Positions 46,151 to 56,325 of a stretch of 64,000 nucleotides of DNA are shown in pieces. This DNA is from Macrolepiota albuminosa (taxonomy: Eukaryota; Basidiomycota; Agaricomycetes; Agaricales; Agaricaceae). Each line of letters begins with the position of its first letter. Positions within the stretch are counted from its first letter, which is position 1. The translations under genes and the position numbers were made by a program. Below the pieces are notes generated by a model. That model was given only the letters and a program-made list of their open reading frames with translations. It was not told the origin of the DNA and did no database searches. The stretch lies in contig JAMWFC010000113.1 of the NCBI GenBank assembly GCA_027475525.1, forward strand, positions 1,206,230 to 1,270,229, given 5' to 3'.

Positions 46151-46440
46151 AACGAATCTCTCATTCAATTCATCCATGGATCACTTTGTCAGAACGCCGA
46201 TCGCGAACGCGAATGAGATAGAAAGATTATTATCGATTATCGATTCACTGCGTAGCGTATGGTATAGTATGTAGTTGACGATAAAGCCTGAGGGTATCAA
46301 TGTTGTCTCCGTGTACAAGGCTCGTTCGTTATCTAGGAAGTGCCGGTGTTGAACTAGATTGATTTTTTTTTAAAAAAGAAAGAGATCGTATCGTATCGTG
46401 ATACCTGAGTCTATCTATGCCTTGTAGGATTGATTTCGAA
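46151..46440 (+). repeat. Dispersed repeat R, copy 2, right part
   Basis: Carries the R segments tgttgtctccgtgtacaagg, gtgccggtgttgaactag and, with small insertions, gagtctatctatgccttgta. It leads directly into the GH5 pseudogene, as copy 1 of R leads towards the GH5 gene. Confidence 0.55.
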
Positions 46441-46915
46441 CCTGAACCCTGCCTACACTCGAACCTTGGAAAAAATAAAATGAGATGATAAAAGCCAACC
46501 TTGCCCCGTGTGTGTGTGTGTGTGAGATTTGATTTCCGCGAAATCGGATTCGGTGATGGGCGGATTGGATTGTATGTAAGTAGGGGGGGCTGGGTGATGG
46601 TGACAAAAGGTGTGTTCGGTGATGGGCGGATTGTAGGGGGTTGGGTGATTGGTGATTGGTGAGAAATGGTGTATTCGTCGATGATGTGGGCGTCTAGTCC
46701 GTCGAATAAGCTGGGAGTGATGCATGGCTGGAAGAGGTAAGATAAAGCGAATGCGAATGGGGAGGACATGCCTCGATGATAAGTCACCCGCCGAGGGTTG
46801 ACACCGCGGAGAAATCAAAAGTGGGCGTAAAGGCGACAGAGGCAGGGCGAAGAGGAGAACCTTGTATAAACACAGGGAACGACTCTTGGAGCGAGAGTTA
46901 AGTGGGGGATTAGAT
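46441..46915 (-). pseudogene. GH5 glucanase pseudogene, 5' fragment only
   Basis: Matches the 5' exons of the GH5 gene at 37608-39510 in the same orientation: the signal-peptide region (46870-46820), the region for SLFDGLD and VDEYT (near 46700), and the TESDF(A)EI part near 46540. The start codon is lost (ataaacacaggg replaces ataaacccatgctatacaggg), the second exon has gained short repeats of ggtgatgggcgg, and everything downstream is missing. The upstream flank still matches as far as about 46940. Confidence 0.75.
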
Positions 46916-46952
46916 AGTTGGCAATTGTATACAATGACAAAAGATCTAGTTA

Positions 46953-48017
46953 TTATGGAAAATACCTACACAAGCCGTCGTAAATCAAGAAAATAATAGC
47001 ACTGCTGGGTATAGAGCGAGCAACGGTGATGCCACAGCCGGCGTAGAGACCGCGAATGCCCTGTTTCGCATACATGTGCTTGGCAGTGTGCCAAAATGAC
47101 GACTTGGGCAAGGTCTTTGCGTTTGTGGGGCGTAGCTCGTCTTCAGTCTGCATGGCACTCTTGACGGTATCGGCAGGGAACAAGGCCAAATTGAACATTG
47201 CACCGGCACAAGCACCGGAGACTGCGCTTTCCCAAGGCTCGAGGCGCACGGGGGCGTCGAGGATCTTGTTCTCTCGGCGGGCGAGGAGGAGACGGGCGAC
47301 GAATTCCTTGCAGGTGAACCATGCGGCTGTTCCGCCGGTCTCGCGGATGAGGGTGCCGATGTGGCCGTGCCAGAGGCCGCGCAGCCCAGATTCGCGGACG
47401 ACGGTGGCGAGGACGGCGAGAGGCCCGGGGAGTGTGGCGGAGGGGTTGGCGACGAGCATCTGGACTTGCATTTTGCACTTGACGAGCTCGATGGGGGTTC
47501 TGTGTGGAGTGAGAGGGGATACAAGGGGACAAGGGAAACGAGACGAGACGGACAGGAGGAAGCTGGTGGCCATGCCTGCGCCTGCGGCGGCGAGGGCGAG
47601 TTGGGGGAGCGTTGGGTGGGGGCTTGGAGAGAGCGTGGAGATGAGGAGCTGGAGTTTGCCGTAGACGAGAAAGAGGGAGGCGTTCTCGGCCATTGCACCG
47701 ACAATGGGAGCAGGCAGGCCCTGTGGGGAGTGAGCGGGGATCAGGACAAGAGACGGGGACTGACGCGGTAGAGACCACGGAAGCCCTCGTGGTGCCAGGT
47801 CTTGGAGAGACAGTCGAGGGGACCAGAGAAGCGGGCATCGGCATGGAGGACTTGGGACTGCAGTCGGACCTTGGTGAGGTCGAATGGATGCTCAAAGACC
47901 TTGGAGACCATCCCCGCAATCTGCAACAGGTTCAGCCACAGTCCACACCCCGACACCGCCACGCACGCTGCCAAACGAAATGTCCTTGGCTGCACGCCAG
48001 TCGCTCGTCCCGTCCAT
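46953..48017 (-). CDS. ORT1: Mitochondrial carrier, ornithine transporter type (ORT1/ARG-13)
   Basis: Inner-membrane exchanger that would export ornithine from the matrix for cytosolic arginine synthesis. I chose the ATG at 48017 (MDGTSDWRAAKDISFGS); an intron then leads to IAGMVSKVFEHPFDLTKVRL. The three carrier signatures are all present: PFDLTK, PIELVK and PADTVK, one per 100-residue repeat, with six membrane helices expected. The total is about 300 residues, normal for the family. PIELVKCKMQ in the second repeat and GHIGTLIRETGGTAAWFTCK are what suggest the ornithine subgroup; another amino-acid carrier remains possible. Divergent from PUP1. Confidence 0.8.
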
Positions 48018-48101
48018 GCTGCACTGCACCATCATTTTTTATTTTATAGCGTCACGTGCACGCGGCACTCGCAAGACGCGCGTGCAGTGATTGCCTCAGT
48101 C
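48018..48101. promoter_or_regulatory. Bidirectional promoter between ORT1 and PUP1
   Basis: Only 84 bp separate the two start codons. It holds a TATA-like tattttata at 48040-48048 and a palindromic E-box CACGTG at 48053-48058. Both genes must draw on this short interval or on each other's 5' parts. Confidence 0.55.
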
Positions 48102-49036
48102 ATGGGCTTCGACTTTACCAACGAGCTGCGGTGAGTTGGTTTGTTTTGGTGTCGACGCCGCTGACTGTCTGCAGCAACAACTACCTCGCCCACAAGGGCC
48201 TGTGTCTGCCCAAGGCAACAAGCACCGGCACCACCATCGTCGGCTGTCTCTTCAACAATGGCATCGTCCTTGGTGCAGACACACGCGCCACAGAAGGGCC
48301 CATCGTCGCCGACAAAAACTGCGAAAAGGTCCGTCCATCCTCTCATCTCCCACCTCCTCCCCTCATCGTCAACAGATCCACTACATCACCGACAACATCC
48401 GCTGCTGCGGCGCCGGCACTGCTGCTGACACAGAATACACCACCGCCCTCGTCTCCTCCAACATGGAGCTCCACGCCCTCTCCACCGGCCGCACTCCCCG
48501 CGTCGTCACCGCCATGACCATGCTCAAGCAGATGCTCTTCAGGTACCAAGGCCACATCGGTGCCGCCCTCGTACTCGCAGGCGTAGACCCTACCGGCCCC
48601 CACCTCTTCACCATCCACCCACACGGATCCACCGACAAGCTCCCCTACGTCACAATGGGCTCGGGCTCGCTCGCTGCCATGGCCGTGTTCGAGTCTGGCT
48701 GGCGTCCCAATATGCAGGTTTGTCTGTCTCTCCCTCTCTTTCCTCCTCCTCACATCTCCACAGCGCGACGAGGCACTCTCACTCGTCAAGGCCGCTATAT
48801 CTGCCGGCATCTTCAACGACCTCGGTTCTGGCTCAAACGTCGACGCATGCATCATCACCGCAGACCACACCGAGATGCTCCGCAACGTCGAAATGCCAAA
48901 CGTACGCGTACAAAAGGAGCGCACGTATACTTTCCGTAAGGGAACTACTGCTTGGACGAAAGAGTCTGTTAGGAATCTCGTCGTTGATGAATCAGTCACT
49001 ACGATCCCTGCCCATGATGCGATGGATACTACGTAG
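48102..49036 (+). CDS. PUP1: 20S proteasome subunit beta-2 (trypsin-like activity)
   Basis: Catalytic beta subunit of the proteasome core. Exons 48102-48130, 48175-48328, 48376-48717 and 48764-49036 splice in frame to 265 residues, normal for the family. A short propeptide ends before TTIVG, so mature Thr1 is residue 29. Numbering from there, Asp17, Arg19 and Lys33 ([19 protein letters not shown]) are all conserved. Further family blocks are [87 protein letters not shown] and [16 protein letters not shown]. Introns are 44-47 bp. The last 27 bases reappear near 49137. Confidence 0.95.
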
Positions 49037-49387
49037 AATGAATTAGCTTTTGTGACCGGGGTGTGACTTTTAAACCATCATCTGGTTTTCCCGCTTCCTA
49101 TCTTTTAGTAGCAGTTTTTTTTTCGTCCGCTGCCCCTGATGCAATGGATACTACGTAGAATAAATGAATGAGCAAGTGTGGCCTGTGTGATGTCACGTCG
49201 CGAAGGATACTGCAACCCTAACCTTTGTTTTTTTGTTAAACAACGACAATACTTTAGTGCCACAATTCACCAAACGCCCACAGAGCAACACTTTTGTGAA
49301 AAACAACAGCATGGATCTAATACAACAGAAACCCATCTTTATAACGCCGCCCATGGAGCATATCCTACCCGCACGTCTCGCCCTACA
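49037..49387. other. Intergenic region with short duplication of the PUP1 end
   Basis: gatgcaatggatactacgta at 49137 repeats the PUP1 terminus at 49018. From about 49180 the sequence is the upstream arm of an inverted duplication whose partner is 52458-52650 (shared gatgtcacgtcgcgaagg). Confidence 0.6.
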
Positions 49388-50914
49388 ATGTCCTACTCCA
49401 AAAAACCTGGCCTTCCCGTGCTTAGTTACCGGGTAATGGAGGAGGAAACCCTCCTCACACGCGTCAGAAGAGACCCCGACGCGAATGCTATCGCTGCCTT
49501 CATCAAGGATTTCAAGGCGAATCACTACCTTAAAGACCCCGACGGAGGAAAAGTCCGCGTCTTCCCCCATCCCATACTCTTCACCCACACCGGCTCGAGC
49601 CAAATCCGCTTCTCCAACATCGGCGCCAACTCCTCGTGCGGGCTCAACGCATCCAACTTTATCCGTCACGTGTTTCAAAAATACTGCTGGAAAATTGAAG
49701 ACGATTGCTTGCTTCAATGGATACTATCGCGCGATGCTTTCATGGTAAAACTCCCAAATCTCTCCCTAGAAAAAAAAAACCACCCCTAAATCACACCCTT
49801 TTAGCAATACACCGATATCGCGCAGTACTATCGAAGCCCCGACTACTTGGAGAGCGCGGAGATAGTCGGCGCACCAGCCAGGGATCTGCGGGACCCCCAA
49901 GGCGCCATACTCATGACCGAACCACCGGTCCCCGGGCTCCCCTTTTTCACCTGTTTCATGAAAGCGTACGAGCCATTGGACGGCCTCCCGTACAACCCCG
50001 AATCTATTTCCGAAATCCTGCGAGAATTGGAATGCCTACCCGAACCCATCGCCGGCGCCGTGATCACGAGTCCGCCGGTGATCATCGCAGTCGTGAAGGT
50101 GCCGCTGAGAGGGGTCCCCGGCGGATACGTATTCCTCGTCTACGACTCTCACGCGCCTCCCCCGTTCCACCCGGACGGCGCTGCCGTCACTGTCTGCCCT
50201 ATTCGCCGGTTCGCGGAGAGGTACCTCGTGATGAGGTTTGATAATGACAAGGAATACGACGATTATAAAGGATATGTCGGCGCGTCCTTTGTCGTGCCCA
50301 GGATGGACGACGAGTCTGATGAGGTTGATGCTGAAAGACTCTTGCTCGAAGCTAGTATGAAGATCCTGCATCATGACCACGCTGTCGGCGGCGACCCTCT
50401 GAGAACAACGAAACGGCCCAAGGACCAGAACCAGGATAAGCACCAGAACCAGGCTGAGGATTCATCGTCGTTGAAGCACAACGAGCCTTGGCAATCGTCG
50501 TCGTTGCCCAATCGCCACAGCGCCGGGACACCCGAATTGTCCGACGACCCAGAGATGAATAAAGCCATATTTGCAAGTCTAGATGACCAAATCGGGATGT
50601 TGGTCACAGAAAACGAGAGACTACAGACCGCGTACTCTGCAAAAGACGCAGAATATATGGCCAAGATGAGAATTTTACTAGAAGAGAATGAGTCGCTGAG
50701 GAGACGGAATTCGACTCGCGTGAGGGAGCAACCTCAGCCACAACAACAACAGCAACCACCACCACCACCACCACCACCACAACAGCAATATCAACAACCG
50801 ACACAACAGCAACAGCAACAACAGCAACCACCACCACCACCACCACAACAGCAACCACCACCACCACCACCACCACCACAACAGCAACCACCACCACCAC
50901 CACCACCACAGTGA
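49388..50914 (+). CDS. Agaricomycete family protein with putative papain-like core, coiled coil and Q/P-rich tail
   Basis: 488 residues in two exons (49388-49744, 49805-50914). The ATG at 49388 (MSYSKKPGLPVLSY) matches the start of the paralogue at 52457. The pattern NSSCGLNASNFIR (Cys84) followed much later by YVFLVYDSHAPP (His235) and HPDGAAV looks like a papain-type Cys/His core seen in lineage-specific mushroom proteins. I infer this from spacing and motif only. Residues about 370-440 are acidic/heptad-like (LDDQIGMLVTENERLQTAYS). The C-terminal 60 residues are runs of Gln and Pro encoded by CAA/CAG and CCA repeats. Function unknown. Convergent with its paralogue, together with a shared upstream region. 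Confidence 0.7.
50731..50911 (+). repeat. Polyglutamine/polyproline-coding trinucleotide repeats
   Basis: Alternating CAA/CAG and CCA runs at the 3' end of the preceding gene. The first ~120 nt contain at least three (Q)n(P)n blocks. Such tracts usually vary in length between strains. Confidence 0.85.
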
Positions 50915-51469
50915 TACCAATGGTAATGTTAATATTAATCCATCGGAGGAGTTTAGAGAGTTCTACGACTTTTTTTTCAGTACCTTAGGTTGGTTTCTAG
51001 TTCGTTTTCTTTTTAATAAAGTTTGTAGTACGGCATAACATGACCACTTGGGCAATTCGAATGATTATTATTATTCCGACCGTTTGTCGAATGTTCTAAG
51101 CGTTCAACGTGGGTCTCGAACGAAATACAAAGAACAAAAGCACAACAGTCCCAAGCGAGATGGAAAATTATTTTCATTGGGTGGGTCCCAAGCTCGAGAC
51201 CAGTCATGTGACAGGTCAATCCATGTGGAGGCTATCTAGAAGGTATTGTATTACATGGTCGCTGCCTGGACGGTAGAAAAATACATGTTACTACACGACA
51301 GCCAGATGGCTACATGTTATCCACCCTCTCAGCACAACAATACCTGTCGTGCCATCCATACCCTACTCAGCACTTGCCGCGATTGTTTACCTGTCAATTC
51401 ATCGTTCTGTCCTTTTCATTTTTGCCAGAGAGCTCGTGGAACATCTCCGAGATTCGGTAGACTTGTGCC
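50915..51469. other. Convergent spacer between the two paralogues
   Basis: Contains the 3' UTRs of both genes. No other feature is recognised. Confidence 0.5.
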
Positions 51470-52457
51470 CTAAGCGCGCCGGACTTCCTCCTTTGAGTTG
51501 CGACTAAGTAGTTCAAGTTCGCTTTCTGTGAGGGTTGTCCCGAAAGGGCGGAGCTTGGCCACGACGAAGGACGCGCGGATTTGTTGATTGCGGTATGCGT
51601 CGAACTTCCAGGAGAGATATACCTCTGAGTACAGCTCAATGGGCAAGACAGTGATTGCGGCGCCATCCTGGTGCAAAAAGTCGTCGTGAGAGTCGTAGAG
51701 GAGGTATATGTATCCACCGGCGGCTTGAGCCAGGGGAAATTTCATGACTGCGACGATCCGGCGGCCGCACGTAATCACGGCGGCAGAGAGGGTGTCGCAG
51801 AAGCGTCGCAGGATTGCCATGGTTGTAGTAAAAGAGGCGCAGTTGCTTGGGAAGCTGTTGACCGACACACCTCCGTCCGTGCATACGCTGAAGAAGGGGG
51901 GGCCGGGGACCCTACCTCCGGTCAAAATGCGGACGGCTTGTGCGTACCGGTCATTCGCGTCTCTCAAGAGGTCGCTGCGTTGGAAGTACTGCGCGACATC
52001 GGTGTATTTCTAAAAGGGGGTGTTTTAGGAGTTTTTTTAGGGAGAGATTTGGGAGTTTTACCTTGAAAGTCTTGCGCGATAGTACCCACTGAAGCAAGTT
52101 TATGTCTCTCACTCCCGAGTGATATTTTTCAAACACGAGACGGACAAAGTTGGATGCGCAGAGCCCGGACGCGCTGACATTTATATTTAAATTTTGGAAG
52201 CGGTACTGGCTCGTGCCGACGTGGGTGATGAGTTGGGGTTGAGGCCAGACGCGAACTACCTTTCCATCCCTGGGGTCTTTGCAGAGGTGCACCGCCAGGA
52301 AATCATTGATGGAGGTGGTGATCCTGTGCAGGTCGGGGTCTACATTGACAAAAATGCTGATTTGGTGTTGGTCGATGCGCTTGACGAGGAATTCCATGGG
52401 TACATCATATTGACTAAGTACCGGAATGTCACCGTCATGGCTTTGGGCGTAGGACAT
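51470..52457 (-). CDS. Paralogue of the 49388 gene, putative nucleophile Cys replaced by Ser
   Basis: 311 residues in two exons (complement 52062-52457 and 51470-52009). The intron has the same position and nearly the same start (gtaaaactcccaaatctctc) as in the convergent paralogue. Matching blocks: PQPQLITHVGTSQYRFQNL, ASNFVRLVFEKY, LLQWVLSR, YTDVAQYF, GGYIYLLYDSH (His kept) and DGAAITVLPIELYSEVYL. Where the paralogue has SSCGLNAS, this one has SASGLCAS: Ser97 at the Cys position and Cys100 at the Asn position. It lacks the coiled coil and the Q/P tail. Either a non-catalytic relative or one with a shifted nucleophile; both are guesses. Confidence 0.7.
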
Positions 52458-52660
52458 TGTAGGGCGAGAAATGTAGGTAGGATGTGCTCCATGGCCACGT
52501 TATAAGGATGGCCATGGGTTTCTGTTGTCCATGTTACTTTTCAGAAAGTGTTGCTCTGTAATTGTGCCACTATGGTTGTCGTTGTTATAATCATGGGTTG
52601 GATCATCTATTGTACGTAGTATCCCTTCGCGACGTGACATCACACCATCTTACGCCTGGA
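52458..52660 (-). repeat. Upstream arm of an inverted gene duplication
   Basis: The reverse complement of 52458-52650 resembles 49180-49387, including ggtgtgatgtcacgtcgcga at the far end. With the genes it makes two inverted arms of about 1.2-1.7 kb, so promoter and gene were copied together. Confidence 0.6.
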
Positions 52661-52789
52661 GATCATAACAAAGCACACTATCACACACATTCGGCATAGA
52701 GTACTGGGACTACTTTACTCTTAGCCTGCACTGTGGCTTGCCGGCGGTATAAAAAGAATTCATTCATTCATTCTACCACTACATCAACG

Positions 52790-53370
52790 GCACCGACTGC
52801 AAACCTAATTATCGAAACGTTTCTCTGTGCTACATGAAAAAAGCGTGAGCAATTTAAGATCAAGTCCTCACGCGTCACGGCGCATGGGGCGCGGTCATGC
52901 ATTTTCGCAACCGGGTCATCAAAGTGGGACTGCTCCATGAAGAGGCTCTTGAAGGAATCAATCCTTTGGAATTATACAAGGCGTAGACTCACGTATTACG
53001 ATAACACTTTTCAAGTTTGAATCAACACCGGCACCTACTCTAGTCTCCTAGGTAACGAGCCTTGGACACGGTTGAGCGCCTACACGGAGACAACATTTTT
53101 CTTGTTTGCCGTTCTGACAAATGTACTAATGAACGAATAAGAGATGATTCATTGTTCGTGTGGCGGACCTTTAAAGACAGGAATGGGCTTTGAGTGAGCG
53201 CTGAATTATTGATAATAGACCTTGTGTTTCGTGAAAGACGCGCGTGGGACTGTGTGGAAGAAGCAGCAGAATTTTGGTACTTTTTGTGGGAGGTTGACTG
53301 TGTTTTCGTTTCTGAGCACTTATTTCGTGCAGTTCTTTAATCGGGTTAAATCCCTGATTTCACAAGACCA
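52790..53370 (-). repeat. Dispersed repeat R, copy 3 (inverted, uninterrupted by Copia-C)
   Basis: On the minus strand it gives the order aaataagtgc, tcagcgctcactca, taggtgccggtgttga, acttgaaaagtgttatcgta, gtgagtctacgccttgta, atgtagcacagagaaac. In copy 1 the third and fourth segments are separated by Copia-C. It therefore serves as a pre-insertion reference. Confidence 0.65.
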
Positions 53371-53571
53371 ATGAGAGCTTCAAATCGCGCAACACACGTG
53401 ATCTTCTTCACACTTAGAGAGCAATCCGAGACATGAGCCCCCAATCCAAACACCGACAGAGAACAAGAACTCATTCAACTTCTCGAGTCCGTCGTCAACG
53501 ATTTTCGGTGCGATTGGAAAACCAAGATCGCAGCCATTACACAAGTCATTGTAATCGTCAACAAATCTGAA

Positions 53572-54345
53572 GTGGGTGAGGAACACCAACGTGACGCAAT
53601 CTCAAGTTACATTACCTTACTCGATGACATTGAGAAAAAGGAGAAAGAACGAGGGAGACAGGCCGAACACAGAGAAAAGGTGGAAAGGCAACTGTCTGAA
53701 CGAGACCCCAATTCAGATGAGCAGCAGCCTTCTGGACCAAATAGAGATGAAGATAGACGAGAGCTCAGAGCTGATGAAAACAATGGCGAAAGACTTACCA
53801 AGACCAAGCCTTCCCACCGAGCACGTAGAGTCCGACCCAGAGAAAGATCCCAAGACCAGTCCGATGATAGTTCCTACACTTCTGACTCCTCACAAAAAAC
53901 TCAATCTAATGGCAATAAGTCAAAAACAAAGAAACACAAAGTCGAAGAAAGAGACTTGCCTTGGTATGAAGAAGAGAAGCTTGCTAGAGAGGTTGAAGAT
54001 TCCAGATGTTACGAAAATCGCAAGCTCTTACAACTTTACATCAAAAATCCCTCTGACATTAAACAATATATCATCATCACCTCTAAAACAGCTCCCAGCA
54101 ATTTTCCAGGGTCAGAATGGGACAAGCTCATAAGGGAGAACTCGCCGATTTTGACACTATCTACAGCGCCATCCACCATGTTGGAGCACCCAAGGAGAAC
54201 CAAGGACATATCAGAGATAAAGAAATCATTCTTGGACACAGTGACCCAATCAGAAAGGTTGAAGACCATGGTCAATGGACAGTCACTGCCATGCCAACTT
54301 GTATGGGGAAGCGCTCGGTTTTGCATGGCCAAGCCGAACACATAG
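53572..54345 (+). pseudogene. Frameshifted gag-like relic of a basidiomycete retroelement
   Basis: A charged, coiled-coil-like N-terminus (KKEKERGRQAEHREKVERQL) leads to LPWYEEEKLAREVEDSRCYE, LYIKNPSDIKQYIII and PSNFPGSEWDKLI. At about 54117 the recognisable protein moves to another frame: GELADFDTIYSAIHHVGAPK, then EIILGHSDPIRKVEDHGQWT to about 54290. This SEW..SIHHV.APKEN..G arrangement is one I associate with gag-like proteins of basidiomycete retroelements. The frame jump and the missing downstream pol show it is dead. A real host gene is less likely. Confidence 0.55.
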
Positions 54346-54479
54346 AGACATCACAACGGTACGTGTCATACGTTGTACGGGAGCCCGCTTTGTGCCGTAC
54401 CATACATGTCCAGCGGAGTCCGCTACACTGGAGCGGAGCAGTCCCCACAGTGCCGTAGAATACAGAGCCGCGGACGTGT

Positions 54480-55770
54480 CACAATGTGCTGTATGACACG
54501 GTCCAGTGGATCGATAAAAGGTGGGCACACACATGCGCATGCAGGCCCGGCGGATGCCAGCGGACACTAGCGGACGTCAATGTGCGTCAGCGGCCGCCGG
54601 CGGGCATCAGCACACGAGTGAAAACCTCCTCCATTGGCGGACTTCATGGCATGAATAAACCCTCCTCGAGGTTCCCCATTTCCCTCCCCTCTCCATTCCT
54701 CCCCGCAATAACTCGAGGCTGCGCGTCTCCCCTTCCATCCTTTTCCCACCCCCGACGCCAGCGTACGTCCACGAAAGGGCCCTGAAAATCTACGCAGGCC
54801 TACGCAAGCCACCAGCGGACATCCACGCAGACGTACGTCGACGGACTCAAACCTACGCGGGCCCTCCCAGGCCTGCGCAGGACACCAGCGGACATCCACA
54901 GAGGCCTACGCAGGTCCACGGGGTCTGGTTGGACCAAGAAAAAAGGTAACGTCGACTTGCCCGTCGTATGCCTGTGGGGGGGAATCGAACCCCCGGCCTT
55001 GGGAAAGCCTCCAGCAACGGAACGCACATTTAACCGTTGCACCACAGGTCCGTTACTAACGGATAGATTCAAAGGTCGGATAACACAATGAACGGACGCC
55101 CACCTACGTTTCCGCAGGTTCCCGTATGGATTTTTTGAGGTGGAAGGGGGGTGGCATACCTCCCAAAAGAGTTTTCGTGGCCTGAAAGGGGCGTTGGCAT
55201 CAGCAGCCATCAGCTGGCCATCAGCTGGCCATCAGCTGGCATCCGTCGGAGTTCGCCGGCAGCTGTCGTGACCCGCTGGCATCCGTCATGCATCCGTCGG
55301 CATCCGCCGGATATCCGCTGGTATCTGTCGGAATCCACGGGAATCCGTCGGCAACCCCCGGCATCGTCCGGCATCGTCCGGCATCGTCCGGCATCAGGGC
55401 GGGAGAGAAGGAAACGGGGTGCGTGGGTGTCCGCTGCATGGGGTGGCGTCTCGGAGAGCGTGGGGGGTGGCGGAAGAGGGATGGGGGTGGGGAGAAAGAG
55501 GGGGAAGGGGGAAGGGGAGGAGCGTGGGTGTCCGCTGGTACCCCAGCGGACGTAGCAGACGTCGGACGTCAGGTCAGGGGGGAGGAGGGAAGCGGGGTGC
55601 ATGTGGTGGACGGGGGTGGCGTGTGAGGTAGTGTGGGGAGTGGAGAGGATGGCACTGGGGAGAAAGAGGGGGAAGGGCGGAAGAGGGTGCGTGAGTGTCC
55701 GCTGTCCGCTGGCATGCCAGCGGACGGTAGCGGACGGTAGCTGACATCGGCATGTGAGCCAGCTGACATC
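54480..55770. repeat. GC-rich patchwork of degenerate GCGGAC/GTCCGC repeats
   Basis: Dozens of imperfect units such as ccagcggacatccac, gcggacgtcagc, catccgtcggcatccgccgg and tccgctggcat occur on both strands. Clear short tandems are catcagctgg (four units, 55206-55243) and catcgtccgg (three units, 55363-55392). Long open frames here are by-products of this composition. A tRNA-like sequence (54971-55048) lies within it. Confidence 0.65.
54971..55048 (-). tRNA. tRNA-like sequence
   Basis: On the minus strand it has an A-box-like TGGTGCAACGG and a perfect B box GGTTCGATTCC. The outer stem CCTGTGG/CCACAGG and the T stem GGGGG/CCCCC pair fully. The middle does not fold into a normal D and anticodon arm: GCAACGG pairs with CCGTTGC instead, and GGCTTT with AAGGCC. 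No anticodon can be given. Confidence 0.4.
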
Positions 55771-55783
55771 AGCGGTGCAACCA

Positions 55784-55866
55784 GTCCCAGTGGTTCAGTG
55801 GAATATTCATTTATTGATATTCAATATTGTGTACAGTGGTGGGTTCTACTCCTACTTCACCTTAAC
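55784..55866 (+). tRNA. tRNA-like unit 1
   Basis: A box TGGTTCAGTGG; B box GGTTCTACTCC with one deviation. The acceptor halves do not pair. Probably a decayed copy. Confidence 0.25.
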
Positions 55867-56240
55867 AGGGACTAATGCTGTGTTTTTATATGGGTGCATT
55901 TTTGCTCTACATATACATCGCACTGACCTGGAGTATGCGCCTGTGGTAGTGGATCTGACCAAAACTCTAGGAATTACTGAAACGAGAAAGGATGGAGGAG
56001 TTGACACATGAAATCATTCCAGTTCACATGACAAGTGACGATACACTAGGGCTGACTACCTTTTTTACAAAGGCCAGCACAAAGGTAGCCCGCCACAGTG
56101 TATTATCAACTGGTCATGAGCACTGGAATGACCACATGCGTCGACTCGTCCATCTTATCCCGCTGCAGAAATCTCTGGAGTTTTCAACGGATCAAATTCA
56201 TGACGCTAGCGGACGTCAGCGGCCTGCTGTTATTATATAA

Positions 56241-56325
56241 TGTGAACTAGTGGGAGTCGAACCCACTTCTTGTGCACAATATGAAATATCAATTGATGAA
56301 TATTCCATTGTACCACAGGCGCTTG
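56241..56325 (-). tRNA. tRNA-like unit 2
   Basis: A box TGGTACAATGG; B box GGTTCGACTCC; T stem GTGGG/CCCAC pairs fully. The acceptor stem is poor. The middle (aatattcatcaattgatatt) is partly palindromic. Confidence 0.3.

Noticed and set aside
47143..47919. Alternative frames over the carrier gene, up to 258 residues
   Set aside because: The carrier frame holds three PX[D/E]XX[K/R] signatures; the others show only basic/Ser-rich composition.
50604..50920. Minus-strand frames rich in Val or Trp/Leu opposite the Q/P repeat
   Set aside because: They are shadows of the CAA/CCA repeats; no family features and no independent start context.
54567..55626. Open frames of 110-136 codons in the GC-rich repeat block
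   Set aside because: They follow the repeat composition on both strands and show no domain or intron pattern.
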